Source: Rhodopirellula sp. P2 (GTDB taxonomy: Bacteria; Planctomycetota; Planctomycetia; Pirellulales; Pirellulaceae). From it: 64,000 nucleotides of DNA. The notes beneath the pieces are model-generated. The model made no database searches. It had not been told where the DNA came from and saw only the letters and a list, made by a program, of their open reading frames with translations. The stretch's first letter is position 1. Every line of letters begins with the position of its first letter. This document shows positions 1 to 8,553 of this stretch, piece after piece. Both the position numbers and the translations under genes were made by a program. The stretch is taken from NCBI RefSeq assembly GCF_028768465.1, contig NZ_CP118225.1, positions 5,065,001 through 5,129,000 on the forward strand, read 5' to 3'.

Positions 1-1
1 G

Positions 2-391
2 CCCGAATTGGTCGTTCGTGTGAACGCTCGCGGGCTGGTCTTCGACGAAGACGGTGCCCTCTACGCAGTCACACCTGACGCCGACGCAGTCGTGAAAATC
101 GATGTCGCCAAGAACACCAGCGAGCCCGTGGTGACGGATCGTCCGTACGGTTTTCCCGGCGGGATCGCGTGGCACAACGGCACTGGATTCGTTTCTGATG
201 TCTACGGCAAATGCATTTGGCAATTCACCGCCGATGGCAAAACGGAGAAGTGGTTCGACGAGGAACTGTTGCTCGGCCCAGTTGGCTTGAGCGCGACAGC
301 CGATGCCGTGATCGTTTCCGATCCCAAAGCGAAGCAGGTTTACCGGATCGATCGCGAATCGAAAGAAGTCACCAAGCTATTCGCAGAATGA
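2..391 (+). CDS. SMP-30/NHL-type beta-propeller protein, C-terminal fragment
   Basis: The reading frame enters from the left edge, so only the last 130 or so residues are visible and the true start lies outside the window. The visible part is made of blade-like repeats of the form G-hydrophobic-DEDGALYAV, PGGIAWHNGTGFVSD and VGLSATADAVIVSD, each followed by short polar turns, as in SMP-30/gluconolactonase and NHL-repeat six-bladed propellers. Such proteins act as lactonases or as carbohydrate or protein binding scaffolds and are often secreted in planctomycetes. No catalytic metal ligands can be assigned from this fragment. It ends before a hairpin-rich intergenic repeat. The fold assignment is moderately sure, the function is not. 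Confidence 0.6.
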   Translation, partial: PELVVRVNARGLVFDEDGALYAVTPDADAVVKIDVAKNTSEPVVTDRPYGFPGGIAWHNGTGFVSDVYGKCIWQFTADGKTEKWFDEELLLGPVGLSATADAVIVSDPKAKQVYRIDRESKEVTKLFAE

Positions 392-436
392 TTCGCAAGC
401 GTCACGGCTAGTCGATGGAGTCGTCCACGACGATTC

Positions 437-517
437 AACACATGTAGCCACGGTCTCGGGGCTCCCGCCCCGAGCTACTGACGGCGGCCCCATCCGGGGC
501 GAGGTTGTTGGATGCCA
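437..517 (-). repeat. Dispersed GC-rich hairpin module, copy A
   Basis: Two small inverted repeats sit back to back. Positions 455-474 form an 8-bp stem (CTCGGGGC/GCCCCGAG) with a 4-nt loop. Positions 487-500 form a 5-bp stem (GCCCC/GGGGC) around ATCC. Read on the minus strand, both modules reappear at 23431-23489 in a different order; the second hairpin core (GCCCCGGATGGGGC) is identical there. No protein is supported. It may be a dispersed repeat or an extragenic palindrome located between convergently transcribed genes. Confidence 0.6.
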
Positions 518-566
518 CTCTCGTAGCGGGAAGATCGGATCACAGCTCTGACATCCACCCCGACGT

Positions 567-1448
567 TCACTCTTGAGTGAACGGTTCCGGTTCGATCTCG
601 GGCAGGGGACTGTCGTCGCGAGCAAAGAACATCAGGTGTTGCCACGGCAAACCGTTGTATTCGCGAACGAGTTTCAAATCCGACGCTTTGTATTCCTGCA
701 TGATTTGTGCTTTGGACATTTTGTGCAGCGGCTTGATCGGAACCGCAGGATCTTCCGCGCGGTATTCCAGCAAAGCGATCACGCCATCGGGTTTGAGCGA
801 TTGGCGGATGGACCACAGCATCGATTCGGGATGCGAAAACTCGTGGTAGACATCGACCAACAGCACCAAGTCCACTTGGCCAGCGGGTAGTTTGGGATCG
901 TCGATCGCTCCCAGCACCGGCTGAATGTTGTCCAATTTTGCACGGGCGGCGTTTCGCTGAAGCATTTGCAGCATCTCACGCTGAATATCAACGGCCAACA
1001 CCTGGCCTTCCAGCGATTCTGTCTCCGACCCCGCGTCGGCTGACTGTTCCTCGGGTTCCGCCGCCGCAGCACCGTCGGAAGAAGGGGGCTGGGGTTGGGC
1101 CGCCACGGCGCGCGCCATCGGGATCGTCCAGTAACCATTGCCGCATCCCAGGTCGACGACGGTCATCCCAGGTTCCAACCCCAAGCGGTCGAAGGATTCG
1201 CCGGCCTTTTCCTCGTCGTCTCGTTCGGGACGAACCAACCAGGCAGCACCGCGGTGCGACATCGGTTGAGCGACAATCCGGCCCATGTAAGTCCGACGGG
1301 CCTCTTCTTTGGGGCGTGGTTTTTCGGTCTGACGAGCCACCGTTTTCGGCCCATCGGCCGCGACCAAGTCATCGGCGACACCCTTCCCGGTGGTGATCGC
1401 TGCCAAACCAACCAACACCCCAAGGGCGTGCAAAAAAGTGAAACGCAT
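567..1448 (-). CDS. Secreted class I SAM-dependent methyltransferase-like protein
   Basis: This 293-residue protein starts with a hydrophobic signal-like segment (residues 1-25), then a basic, charged linker that includes HRGAAWLVRPERDDEE. The Rossmann methyltransferase core follows, with motif I VVDLGCGNGYW at about residues 96-106, an acidic motif II (VLAVDIQREML) that would bind the ribose of S-adenosylmethionine, and a downstream VDLVLLVDVYHEF segment. An insertion of about 35 low-complexity Ala/Pro/Glu/Ser residues separates motif I from motif II. An exported methyltransferase is unusual, because its cofactor is cytoplasmic; the N-terminal segment could instead be a membrane anchor. The substrate cannot be told. 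It is the last of three collinear leftward genes. Confidence 0.8.
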   Translation of the reverse strand: MRFTFLHALGVLVGLAAITTGKGVADDLVAADGPKTVARQTEKPRPKEEARRTYMGRIVAQPMSHRGAAWLVRPERDDEEKAGESFDRLGLEPGMTVVDLGCGNGYWTIPMARAVAAQPQPPSSDGAAAAEPEEQSADAGSETESLEGQVLAVDIQREMLQMLQRNAARAKLDNIQPVLGAIDDPKLPAGQVDLVLLVDVYHEFSHPESMLWSIRQSLKPDGVIALLEYRAEDPAVPIKPLHKMSKAQIMQEYKASDLKLVREYNGLPWQHLMFFARDDSPLPEIEPEPFTQE

Positions 1449-1499
1449 GATGCTTTTTCAAGGAGTGGTAGGAGAGGTCGTCGCGATGGATGATTTCAA

Positions 1500-1925
1500 T
1501 CAATCCTCGTCGCTGAGCGCCAGCTCAAACTTGGGTTGAAACGCGTTTTCGAAATCGTAGACGTTGTCAAAGTCTTCCCGTCGATCCGACTCGCTTTTTC
1601 GCATTTGCTCGATCCGAATCAGATTGTAAACCAATTCGCCGAAATCGCTGGTTTGCCGCAGGCCCCAGTTTTCGAGCACCATTTGGGCCAGGTAACCAAA
1701 TTGGTCGACAGCATACAAACGGCACGCCTCACAGAGCTGTTGGCCGGTCAAATGACGCGGCGCATCGCTGCTGGGGTCATCGCTGGGTCCGAAACCAAGC
1801 GGACCGATCTGGTCCAAATTCTCGTGGGCGTATTGCAACGCTTCGCGAATGAATTGATACGCTTCGAGCTTGTATCGAGTGTCGTCTCGCAGGAGATCCT
1901 GCATCGCTTTGACAGGGGATGGCAT
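1500..1925 (-). CDS. Minf_1886 family protein
   Basis: This 141-residue protein matches the small conserved family seen in planctomycetes and verrucomicrobia and named after Minf_1886. Recognisable signatures are RYKLEAYQFIREALQYA near the N terminus, the HLTGQQLCEACRLYAVDQFG segment in the middle, and NWGLRQTSDFGELVYNLI followed by the acidic SDRREDFDNVYDFENAF tail. The length is normal for the family and no biochemical role is established. It lies about 40 bp downstream of the RicT-like gene on the same strand and 51 bp upstream of the methyltransferase gene, so the three are probably cotranscribed. The conserved cysteine-containing motif (LCEAC) is visible but I cannot say whether it binds metal. 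Confidence 0.85.
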   Translation of the reverse strand: MPSPVKAMQDLLRDDTRYKLEAYQFIREALQYAHENLDQIGPLGFGPSDDPSSDAPRHLTGQQLCEACRLYAVDQFGYLAQMVLENWGLRQTSDFGELVYNLIRIEQMRKSESDRREDFDNVYDFENAFQPKFELALSDED

Positions 1926-1967
1926 GGCGAAGATTCGAGGAAGAGAAAGGAAGAGGCTCGGGGATGA

Positions 1968-2807
1968 TCAGCGTTTACGTTGTTTGGGAGGATCCCCGGA
2001 ACCCCGTTTTGTCACGCTGATGACGTCCCCCGCAGGAATCATAACGCGTCGATGGTCATCGGTCTTGACCACCAATTGTCCGGCCAAGATGTCTTGGGCG
2101 AGGACCTTGGCCGTCCCATCGCGGGTCAAAATCTCGCTGCCGATGGGGGGCAGTTCCTCTGCCATTTCCTCGTAGGTCTCAAATTCGTATCGCAAACAGC
2201 ACTTGAGCCTCCCGCAACGCCCTGAGATTTTCGCAGGATCCAACGACGCCCGCTGGACCTTTGCCATCTTCATGGAAACCGGCGGCATCTTGCTCAGAAA
2301 CCGGCTGCAGCAGACCTCTTGACCACAATCCCCGTAATCCGCCAACAGCTTGGCTTCGTCGCGAATCCCGATTTGTCGCATTTCGATCCGAGTCTGAAAT
2401 TCGCGGCCGACCAACTTCACCAGCTCGCGAAAATCGACGCGTCCGTCGGCAACGAAGTACACGATCACACGCTCGCCGCCCAGCAATCGCTCGACGTCGA
2501 TCAATTGCATTGACAGTTTCAGCTGGTCAACGCACCTTTTTGCGACGTCCAAATCCTTCCGGGTCATCTCCGACATTTGCGACCAATCGCCGCGATCGGT
2601 GACATCAAGGCGGCGAATGATCTTTCCATGGACCGGTTCCGCGTTGCCTTTCGCCGGGACTTTTTCAACCGCTTCGTCCGTCGCTTCGCACAACACGGTC
2701 GCGATCTCAGTGCCGCGGTCAGTGCGAACGACCACCTCATCGCCGTAGCGGAAGGGTTCCGACGCGCTCATCACCCCCAACAATCTCATCGAACCATATC
2801 GGCACAC
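1968..2807 (-). CDS. RicT/YaaT-like PSP1 domain protein
   Basis: This 279-residue cytoplasmic protein carries the PSP1 C-terminal domain found in B. subtilis RicT (YaaT), which with RicA and RicF modulates RNase Y-dependent RNA maturation. The family hallmarks are the paired cysteine motifs CGQEVCCSRFL and CGRLKCCLRYE at roughly residues 176-220; in the Ric complex such cysteines are linked to Fe-S clusters. The start given is GTG, the first usable start codon after the upstream in-frame stop; an internal ATG six codons later is a possible alternative. A short Lys/Arg-rich tail ends the protein. It heads the leftward cluster with the Minf_1886 and methyltransferase genes. RicA and RicF partners are not in the window. 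Confidence 0.85.
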   Translation of the reverse strand: MCRYGSMRLLGVMSASEPFRYGDEVVVRTDRGTEIATVLCEATDEAVEKVPAKGNAEPVHGKIIRRLDVTDRGDWSQMSEMTRKDLDVAKRCVDQLKLSMQLIDVERLLGGERVIVYFVADGRVDFRELVKLVGREFQTRIEMRQIGIRDEAKLLADYGDCGQEVCCSRFLSKMPPVSMKMAKVQRASLDPAKISGRCGRLKCCLRYEFETYEEMAEELPPIGSEILTRDGTAKVLAQDILAGQLVVKTDDHRRVMIPAGDVISVTKRGSGDPPKQRKR

Positions 2808-3224
2808 GTACCCGTCCGGCGGTGCGGCGGGTGGACGCGAATCGGCGTCGTTCGAAGCAGGGGGCGAAGATTTGATGGGTCGGTCCGTCGATGGATGAAA
2901 CGTTTTGGATCACCCAATTGTACGCGATCGCACGGGCTCGCCTAGATTTGTTGCCCGACCAGAATTTTCCAAGCGGGTCCCGGCAGATGGGCCTTGGCCG
3001 ATCCGCGTCGGCTAGGATTCCGCCGCAGCTCAAATCTCGGGTGGCGGAGCTGATCCCACTCTTCGAATTGCACCGTGCTTCGCCAAGCGGCATCCCAACC
3101 TTTCGTTCCGAATGGCCCCCAAACGAAGCCACGGCAGAAGACGCGGACTTGGACGACGACAGGCTCGCCTGCGGGACGTGGCAGGAATGAATGATTGATT
3201 CCATGACCAGCGTTCCGCCCCGGC
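2808..3224. other. Intergenic stretch without a recognised gene
   Basis: About 420 bp separate the RicT-like gene from the cyclase-fold gene; both are on the minus strand. Open frames exist on both strands, but none shows a recognisable family, a convincing ribosome binding site or planctomycete-like protein composition. It presumably includes the promoter of the RicT-like cluster. I see no hairpin terminator. Confidence 0.5.
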
Positions 3225-4403
3225 TTACTTGCGAGCGTGCTTGAGGGCCAGCAAGCAGTAGGCGGTGACCAGTTGGCGATCGCCCTCCATCCAACGCTCC
3301 GCTTCGCGATTGACCCACGAGCCGTCTGCTTGCTGCTCCGCTTCGAGTTTGTTGATCAAATCCATCCGCCAATCACGCGGGCCGGCGTCAGTTGACTCAA
3401 TCACTTCCAATCCCGCCACGTCGAGCGCCTTGGCAAACGTGTGGTAGTAGTAGTACTGGCCCTGGGCTCCCATGCCAGGGTTGTTTTCCAGCGTGTAGTG
3501 CTTGCGAATGAAATCGAGCGCCGCGTTGACGCGAGGGTCCTCAGGAGTCAGCCCGGCATAGATCATGCTTTTCAGTCCGGCGTACGTCATCGATCCGTAG
3601 CTTCGCAAACCACCGTCGGCGGATTCACCGGCCTGGCTCTGTCCACCAGCCGCAGGCGTGTAGTAGAAACCGCCATCACCGACTTTGTCGGCGTAGGCTG
3701 TGTCGTTACCATGTTGAGGCAAATTCTGGGTGCGACTGACAAACAGGAGTGCCTTTTGTATGGACTCGTCGTTGGCATCGGTGCCCAGATCACGCAGCGC
3801 CTCGATCAAGAACGAGGTGTTCGAAAGATCAGGACGAGAGTGACTGCCGTACCCAGCTCCACCGTAGGCAGTGTCACTTGGTTGCGCGCCTTCGTCTTCG
3901 TCCCACTGGATGTCTTTCAAGAAGTTCTTGGCTCGTTCCAGTTGGCTGTCGAAACGACCGTCTTGATTGGCCTTGTTCAGCGCCATCGCTGCGGTCGAGG
4001 TTTCGTAGTTCCGGTGCTTGGATCCGACCGCATAAATTCCGCCATCCGGCTGGACTTTCGATTCCAAGTACTGGATCGCTTTGACCACGACGGGGTCCGA
4101 CGAAACCGCCTCGGGTCGATGTTCCAAAATTGCTCGCACGCACAACCCAGTCACGGCCGCTCCGGTCTCGCCGCTGAACGCACCTTCGTCGCTTTGCCCT
4201 CGCGTACGCAGAAACTCGATCCCGCGGTTGACCATTTGATCGATTCGTTGATCCGCTGTTCGCGAATCTTTGACAGCGGTCTCTTGAGCCATCACGGGAG
4301 AATTCAAACCAGTCGCCACACCGATCGCAGCCGCAACGATCCACCCCAAGGCGGTTGGGGCAAACGTGCGAGTGGACGTGCGAGTGATCCATTCCAATTG
4401 CAT
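3225..4403 (-). CDS. Secreted prenyltransferase/squalene-oxidase repeat protein
   Basis: This protein of about 392 residues has an N-terminal signal sequence (hydrophobic run LGWIVAAAIGVATG, then an A-Q-E type cleavage region) followed by alpha/alpha-barrel repeats of the prenyltransferase and squalene-hopene cyclase fold. Typical repeat units are GIEFLRTRGQSDEGAFS, AIQYLESKVQPDGGIYAV and LINKLEAEQQADGSWVN. It is far shorter than a true squalene-hopene cyclase, and I do not find the DXDD catalytic motif, so a binding or scaffold role outside the cytoplasm is more likely than terpene cyclisation. The ATG at 4403 is preferred over an upstream in-frame ATG because AGGAAA lies 6 nt before it and the signal peptide then begins directly. 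Confidence 0.82.
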   Translation of the reverse strand: MQLEWITRTSTRTFAPTALGWIVAAAIGVATGLNSPVMAQETAVKDSRTADQRIDQMVNRGIEFLRTRGQSDEGAFSGETGAAVTGLCVRAILEHRPEAVSSDPVVVKAIQYLESKVQPDGGIYAVGSKHRNYETSTAAMALNKANQDGRFDSQLERAKNFLKDIQWDEDEGAQPSDTAYGGAGYGSHSRPDLSNTSFLIEALRDLGTDANDESIQKALLFVSRTQNLPQHGNDTAYADKVGDGGFYYTPAAGGQSQAGESADGGLRSYGSMTYAGLKSMIYAGLTPEDPRVNAALDFIRKHYTLENNPGMGAQGQYYYYHTFAKALDVAGLEVIESTDAGPRDWRMDLINKLEAEQQADGSWVNREAERWMEGDRQLVTAYCLLALKHARK

Positions 4404-4666
4404 GATGGTTTTCCTGCGAAGGGTTGCGTGACGTGAAAAAAGGGGCGAGCGAGATCGCGAATTCTGTTTGAGCGAGTTGCCGGGACGAACCAAACGAACA
4501 CTCGCCATTGTCGCTGCTCACCCAAGAATGTTCAATTGACTTCCCGGCCAACCGGCTGACGGAAATAGCGTCACCGTTGGTGGATTCCCCGCCATCGCAC
4601 GATGACTCAGCTCGATGACACCGGACGCCGCAAAGAGGCAGCTGAGCAACACGTCTGCGACGCGAC

Positions 4667-5308
4667 CTACCGTTTCACGCAGCGATAAATGAACGCCGGC
4701 GGCATGTTCCGCCAAACCGTGGGGCTGCGATGGACCTCGGTGAACGCACCTCGAAGCTTCTTCGAGAACCGTTGGCCCGCCGGCAAAACGACGCCCTGCC
4801 AATAAGCGAACGTGGCAAATTGGCCACCGGGAGCCAGCACGTCCAGGGTGGCTTCCAAAATGCTGGTTTGCAAACTGTCGGGGAACGACGCCCAAGGCAA
4901 TCCGCAAATGATCGCATGGACCTGGTCGATCTGATTGTCTCGGCACAGATCCGCGACCGATTCAGCGGACTCTTCCACCACGTTGACCTGCGGGCAACGG
5001 GCTCGCGTGATCGCGGCCAATTCGGGCGATCGTTCGATGGCGAAAAATTTGGCGTCGTCGTGCAAATGGCTTTGGATGGCCTCGGTGAAAACCCCCGTGC
5101 CCGGCCCGAATTCAACGACCCCGCGAGCCCTGTCCCAATCGAACCAATCCACCATTTGCCGCACCAATCCAGGACTGCTGGGCCAAACGGCACCAACCTG
5201 ATTGGGGTTGCGAGCAAAGTTTTTCACAAACGTCCACGCCCCACCGCGAGGCACCTCGGGACGATTCGAAGCGTCTTGGGAAAGCGACTGGGAAGATTCC
5301 GAAGGCAT
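4667..5308 (-). CDS. SAM-dependent methyltransferase, phospholipid N-methyltransferase-like
   Basis: This cytoplasmic protein of 213 residues begins with a polar leader, then WTFVKNFARNPNQVGAVWPSS, a segment typical of the PmtA/KsgA-like group of class I methyltransferases. Motif I is VVEFGPGTGVFTEAI, the acidic residue of motif II lies in FFAIERSPELAA, and the motif IV region reads HAIICGLPWASFP. The pattern fits bacterial phospholipid N-methyltransferases and relatives of rRNA adenine dimethylases; the former is my preference because of the NPNQVGAVWPSS segment. The start at 5308 gives the expected N terminus; an upstream in-frame ATG at 5365 would add 19 residues without family similarity. 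It is divergent from the ExbD operon, with about 90 bp between. Confidence 0.8.
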   Translation of the reverse strand: MPSESSQSLSQDASNRPEVPRGGAWTFVKNFARNPNQVGAVWPSSPGLVRQMVDWFDWDRARGVVEFGPGTGVFTEAIQSHLHDDAKFFAIERSPELAAITRARCPQVNVVEESAESVADLCRDNQIDQVHAIICGLPWASFPDSLQTSILEATLDVLAPGGQFATFAYWQGVVLPAGQRFSKKLRGAFTEVHRSPTVWRNMPPAFIYRCVKR

Positions 5309-5397
5309 GCAAATTTTCGCGTGGAAAACAAAAGTAGAATTTGCACTACGATAGTGGTCTCGCACCGCCGTGACTATCTCGCTCCTGTCTTTCTCTC

Positions 5398-5838
5398 ATG
5401 CGTTCACCCAGCCAATCCATCCAAAACGGTCGTCGGGTGGACGAGATCAACATGACACCGATGATCGATGTTGTGTTCTTGCTGATCATCTTCTTTCTCG
5501 TCTCCAGCCATCTGGCTCGGCAAGAAAACCGACACGCGGTCAATTTGCCCTCGGCGACCTCCTCAATCGATAGCGATCCCAATGCCGCTCCGATCAACCT
5601 GACCATGGACTCTTCACATCAACTGTGGCTGGGCGCGACACCGGTTGGGCTGGAAGAAATGATCACCCGGTTGACGCAAACCAAATCGATCGCGGAAACC
5701 CCCGTGCGACTGCGTGTCGACCAATCGGTTGCCTATCAATTTGTGGAACCGGTTCTGCACCAAATCAACCAAGCTGGCATTCGCGACCTTTCGATCGCCA
5801 CCCTGCCATCCACGCAGCGGGCAGGAGTGTCACCATGA
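5398..5838 (+). CDS. ExbD/TolR family biopolymer transport protein
   Basis: This 146-residue inner-membrane protein has the canonical ExbD layout: a short basic cytoplasmic N terminus, the signature INMTPMIDVVFLLIIFFLV with the membrane-embedded aspartate that senses proton flow, one transmembrane helix (about residues 19-42), and a periplasmic domain. ExbD/TolR proteins normally work with ExbB/TolQ to harness the proton gradient for outer-membrane energisation. It overlaps the next ExbD gene by four bases (ATGA), so translation is likely coupled. No ExbB/TolQ gene is adjacent; the upstream neighbour is a divergent methyltransferase. Confidence 0.9.
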   Translation: MRSPSQSIQNGRRVDEINMTPMIDVVFLLIIFFLVSSHLARQENRHAVNLPSATSSIDSDPNAAPINLTMDSSHQLWLGATPVGLEEMITRLTQTKSIAETPVRLRVDQSVAYQFVEPVLHQINQAGIRDLSIATLPSTQRAGVSP

Positions 5839-6377
5839 AGCGACCTGGCATTCGCAGCGGTTCGCAGCAAAGCATCGCGATGACTTCCATGATCGATGTC
5901 GTTTTCCTGCTGCTGGTGTTCTTTGTTTGGACCAGCAGTTTCGACGCTCCCGAGCAAGACATGCCAGGCGGGTTGGCTGTCGCCGCGGAGTCCTCCGCAG
6001 TGTCGTCGGAATTGCCTCCCCAGGAAGTCACCTCGGAAGCACCGATCGAAGAGCTGGTTCTGAAGATCGAACGCTCGGGTGAGTCGTCCGTGCGTTACCT
6101 CTTGGGCACCACCAAACTCTCTTCGCCCGAATCATTGCGATCACGACTGGGAGCGATCGCCGACCTTGGCATTTCACCTCCGATCATCGTGGATCCCGAG
6201 GGGGAAATCTCAATGGCCGTCACGGTCGCCACCGTCGATCTGGTTCGCCTGTCAGGATTTACCCAAGTTCACCTGGCGGTTTCCGCCAATTCACCCACGC
6301 CCGGGCAAGCCACCTTTCCCGATGATGACGCCGCCTCGCCCGAGTTCCAATCGCCGCGGGAGCCTGCCTCGCCATGA
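5835..6377 (+). CDS. Second ExbD/TolR family protein
   Basis: This 180-residue paralogue of the preceding protein carries IAMTSMIDVVFLLLVFFVW, in which the conserved transmembrane aspartate is kept but the usual Met-Thr-Pro is Met-Thr-Ser. One membrane helix (about residues 17-35) is followed by an acidic, Ser/Pro-rich linker and a periplasmic domain. The ATG at 5835 overlaps the previous stop codon; its own stop overlaps the next start at 6374-6377. Tandem ExbD pairs are common in planctomycetes and probably form hetero-oligomers, but the pairing here without ExbB nearby is notable. Confidence 0.88.
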   Translation: MKRPGIRSGSQQSIAMTSMIDVVFLLLVFFVWTSSFDAPEQDMPGGLAVAAESSAVSSELPPQEVTSEAPIEELVLKIERSGESSVRYLLGTTKLSSPESLRSRLGAIADLGISPPIIVDPEGEISMAVTVATVDLVRLSGFTQVHLAVSANSPTPGQATFPDDDAASPEFQSPREPASP

Positions 6378-8506
6378 TTGCGAATCGAAGAAGAACGGCC
6401 TGCTTCGTGGGGTGCCTGGTCCTCGTGCCATTGGCATCGCCTACTCAGGCATGGTCTCAAGCGTCGCCCAACGGAACCGCGACTGCGGCATCCGCTCGGC
6501 CGCCTCGATTGGTGGATTCGGGATCATCCGACAGTCTGGTGCAATCCACCCGCAATGACTTGATCGAAGTCATCGCGCGGCCCATCCCCGATGACAAGCT
6601 GTCGGTGCTGTTGACCAATGTGGGCGAGGCCGACGCCAAACTGAAGTCTCGCTTGACCGAACTGGAATCGCCGGAGTCCGCCCGTGAGAAAAGCTTGACT
6701 TGGCTCTCACGTGTCGAACTGGCCGTGTTGAAATCGGAACTTTTTTCAGAGGGAAGCAAGGACGGTGTGGCGTCGGCGGCCGAGGCGGTGCAGATCGCCG
6801 AAGCCGCGTTGCTGGCGCTGCCCGCTAACGGGGTGGCTCGATCGGAAGTGTTGCGTCTGTTGGCAGAAGCCCATCTGCGGCAAGGCGACGCGAGATCCGC
6901 CGCCGCTGTGCTTCGCGAATCCGTCAATGCGATCCCGCCCACTTCCGATTCGAATCCGCCCTCCGAATCAATCCGAGCCCTGCGCATTCGAGTTGCACTG
7001 ACGGCGGGTGACTTGAATGCCGCTGAGAAGATGCTGCAGCAAGTTTACGCAGACGATTCCACTGCCGCCCGTGTGGGTGTGCGAATGGACTTGGCCTTCC
7101 TGCGTTACTTGCTGGCAAGACAGGACGAAACAGCAGTCGCCGATTGGCTGGAATCGATCCACGAACGACACGGTGCGAACGCCAAGGACCGCGCCGACAC
7201 GATCGTGGCCCAGTTTCGTTTGCAATCAACCGACGGCGTGCCCCGACCGGCAACGGATGACTCGGACCCACGTTTGTGGATTGCCGACGCCATGTACTTC
7301 TTGCGTCGGGGCGAACCGATGCAATCCGCGCTGCACTTTGCCAAGGCAGCCGCTTCGGATCCCGTTGCATCACGAAGTGTGGACTCCGCAATCAAAGCCG
7401 CCGCACTCCTTGCACGGCAATCCAATTCCAAGGCAGCGGTGGAGTTGTTGCGACGGGTCAGTCAACGACACCCGAAGGCCCCCGAATCGGCCCAGGGACT
7501 GCTGCAGGCGGCGACGATTGCCCAGGCAGCTGGGCCCACCGTCGCCACGGATTCCGAAGTCGACGCCATGCTGATCCAAATCGCAAAACAATGGCCGGAC
7601 TCCCAATCGGCTTTTGCCGCCATCCGGTGGCGAATGGAATGGGCTCAGCGTGATGAACGCTGGCTCGACGCCGCCAAAATCTCGCTCCAATTTGCTGAGC
7701 CGCACTGGGAAGCAGATGCGCCGGAATCGGCTTCCGTCCGTGACAATGCTTTGCAGGCTTGGGCGACGGCTTGGCTGCGATTGTCGCATCCAGCAGTGAT
7801 CACGGCGATGCACGACGAACTGGACGCGCGAGACGATCTTGGATTCATCCGAACGATTCACGCCGACCTGATCAGCCTGCTCGCGGAAACAACCGACCCG
7901 CGCTGGCAAGGGTTTCAATCCGAAGCCAGTGAAGGGTTCTTCCGTCAGTTGCAGTCATTTCGCCAGGGGCAATCCCGTGCCATCGAAGCGTCTCCTCCCG
8001 CGGGACTGAACGAAGCGTTGGCCAAACGCTTGGAACTCGACGTGGTTGCCACCCCAACCCGACGAGTCGATATCGGACACTACTTGTTGTCCCTGCAAAG
8101 TGAGCATGTTGCAGCCGATCCGAGCGAACCTCATTTTCCCAGCGATCTGCAACGAGTTGGCTGGATGATCTGGGCAGGGCAACGCGAGATGGCGGAAACT
8201 CGGATCACGGAAGAGCTGAACCAATCACCTCAGCAGGCGGCACTGTGGTGCCGACGAGCGGCCAACGCCTACGCTGTTTCACCACTGAAATCCGATCAAA
8301 AACGAGCCGCCACTTGGTGGAAACGACTGGCTGACGGTCTGCCGCAGGGCACCGCGAGTTGGCACACCGCAACGATCGGATGGTTGCGTGCGATCGCAGC
8401 CTCAGGCTCCCCCGACAAAGCGCATGCCACGGCTCAGCTGATCATGTTGACGACACCTCCAACCACGGCGCCTGATCGCGCGGCATACGAGAGCCTTGCA
8501 AATTGA
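6374..8506 (+). CDS. Large secreted helical-repeat (TPR-like) protein
   Basis: This 710-residue protein begins with a signal sequence (basic N terminus, CFVGCLVLVPLASPTQAWSQ) and is then almost entirely alpha-helical, with TPR-like units such as VLRLLAEAHLRQGDARSAAA, LRIRVALTAGDLNAAEKMLQ and ARNLA-like spacing typical of solenoids. No catalytic motif is visible. It is translationally coupled to the two ExbD genes by a four-base overlap, so it may be the periplasmic partner on which the ExbD complex acts. The exact number of repeats cannot be set by eye. I do not recognise it as a named family. Confidence 0.75.
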   Translation: MIANRRRTACFVGCLVLVPLASPTQAWSQASPNGTATAASARPPRLVDSGSSDSLVQSTRNDLIEVIARPIPDDKLSVLLTNVGEADAKLKSRLTELESPESAREKSLTWLSRVELAVLKSELFSEGSKDGVASAAEAVQIAEAALLALPANGVARSEVLRLLAEAHLRQGDARSAAAVLRESVNAIPPTSDSNPPSESIRALRIRVALTAGDLNAAEKMLQQVYADDSTAARVGVRMDLAFLRYLLARQDETAVADWLESIHERHGANAKDRADTIVAQFRLQSTDGVPRPATDDSDPRLWIADAMYFLRRGEPMQSALHFAKAAASDPVASRSVDSAIKAAALLARQSNSKAAVELLRRVSQRHPKAPESAQGLLQAATIAQAAGPTVATDSEVDAMLIQIAKQWPDSQSAFAAIRWRMEWAQRDERWLDAAKISLQFAEPHWEADAPESASVRDNALQAWATAWLRLSHPAVITAMHDELDARDDLGFIRTIHADLISLLAETTDPRWQGFQSEASEGFFRQLQSFRQGQSRAIEASPPAGLNEALAKRLELDVVATPTRRVDIGHYLLSLQSEHVAADPSEPHFPSDLQRVGWMIWAGQREMAETRITEELNQSPQQAALWCRRAANAYAVSPLKSDQKRAATWWKRLADGLPQGTASWHTATIGWLRAIAASGSPDKAHATAQLIMLTTPPTTAPDRAAYESLAN

Positions 8507-8553
8507 ACAGATGAAACGCCGAGCGCGGAAGCCGATGCTACTGTTACTCATCG

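Noticed and set aside
2737-3372. A 211-codon minus-strand frame between the RicT-like and cyclase-fold genes
   Set aside because: It overlaps both neighbours' ends, has no recognisable family and no good start signal.
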